From Rhyacichthys aspro (lineage: Eukaryota; Chordata; Actinopteri; Gobiiformes; Rhyacichthyidae): 64,000 nucleotides of DNA. The notes under the pieces were generated by a model. The model did no database searches. It saw only the letters and a program-made list of their open reading frames with translations, and was not told the origin of the DNA. The stretch is taken from NCBI GenBank assembly GCA_036850595.1, contig CM072159.1:28254280-28318279 (forward strand), in the 5' to 3' direction. Position numbers and translations under genes: made by a program. This document shows positions 63,994 through 64,000 of this stretch, one piece after another (within the stretch, counting starts at the first letter, position 1; every line of letters starts with the position of its first letter).

Positions 63994-64000
63994 CGAAACA
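63994..64000 (+). other. Possible start of the next exon (cut by window edge)
   Basis: TCCTCTGCTTTCTTTCTTTT then CAG is a textbook 3' splice site, with CGAAACA following before the window ends. It would pair with the donor at 31305 to define a 32.7-kb intron, but only seven bases of the putative exon are visible. Confidence 0.3.

Overview
The window is vertebrate nuclear DNA, almost certainly from a teleost fish. It carries most of one recognisable protein-coding gene, the ETS-family transcriptional repressor etv6 (TEL), on the + strand, followed by the likely promoter and untranslated first exon of a second + strand gene that I cannot identify. The evidence for a fish is a gene with vertebrate exon architecture and GT-AG introns that is far more compact than the mammalian locus, together with non-autonomous DNA transposons and repeat fragments typical of teleost genomes. 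There are no operons, prophage, IS elements or CRISPR arrays, and no tRNA or rRNA was recognised.

Layout. 1-812 is the 3' end of etv6 intron 1; the first coding exon (about 11 residues in the human protein) lies upstream of the window. Seven coding exons follow: 813-942, 20737-20901, 24243-24380, 26503-27084, 27486-27628, 28889-28989 and 29075-29177 (stop TGA). They total 1362 nt, or 453 residues plus stop. Exons 3 and 4 encode the SAM/PNT oligomerisation domain, exon 5 the central repression linker, and exons 6-8 the ETS DNA-binding domain and its C-terminal inhibitory helix. The 3' UTR runs to a polyadenylation signal at 29525-29530. The 19.8-kb intron 2 and 3.3-kb intron 3 hold GC/CpG-rich islands with ETS, GATA, E-box, RUNX and RFX-type motifs, which could be enhancers or alternative promoters. 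Intron 2 also holds a hAT-type element with a perfect 8-bp target-site duplication (6807-7247).

29560-30820 is the intergenic interval. 30825-31304 is a CpG-rich, TATA-like promoter plus a probable 5' UTR exon with several short upstream ORFs and a strong splice donor at 31305. The remaining 32.7 kb has no coding exon I can support and looks like one long first intron. It has several conserved-looking islands with clustered homeodomain, TALE and TCF motifs, a second hAT copy with a 0.8-kb minisatellite (33229-34255), dispersed repeat fragments, and a plausible splice acceptor at the right edge (63993).

I found no new multi-gene system. The most notable observations are: a (TG)10 tract in place of the polypyrimidine tract at the acceptor of the first ETS-domain exon; two hAT copies with the same termini but oppositely oriented internal minisatellites; a tandem duplication inside intron 6; motif clusters in introns 2 and 3; extra SUMO-consensus sites in the fish protein; and a TGACAG cluster at 61.3-61.6 kb.
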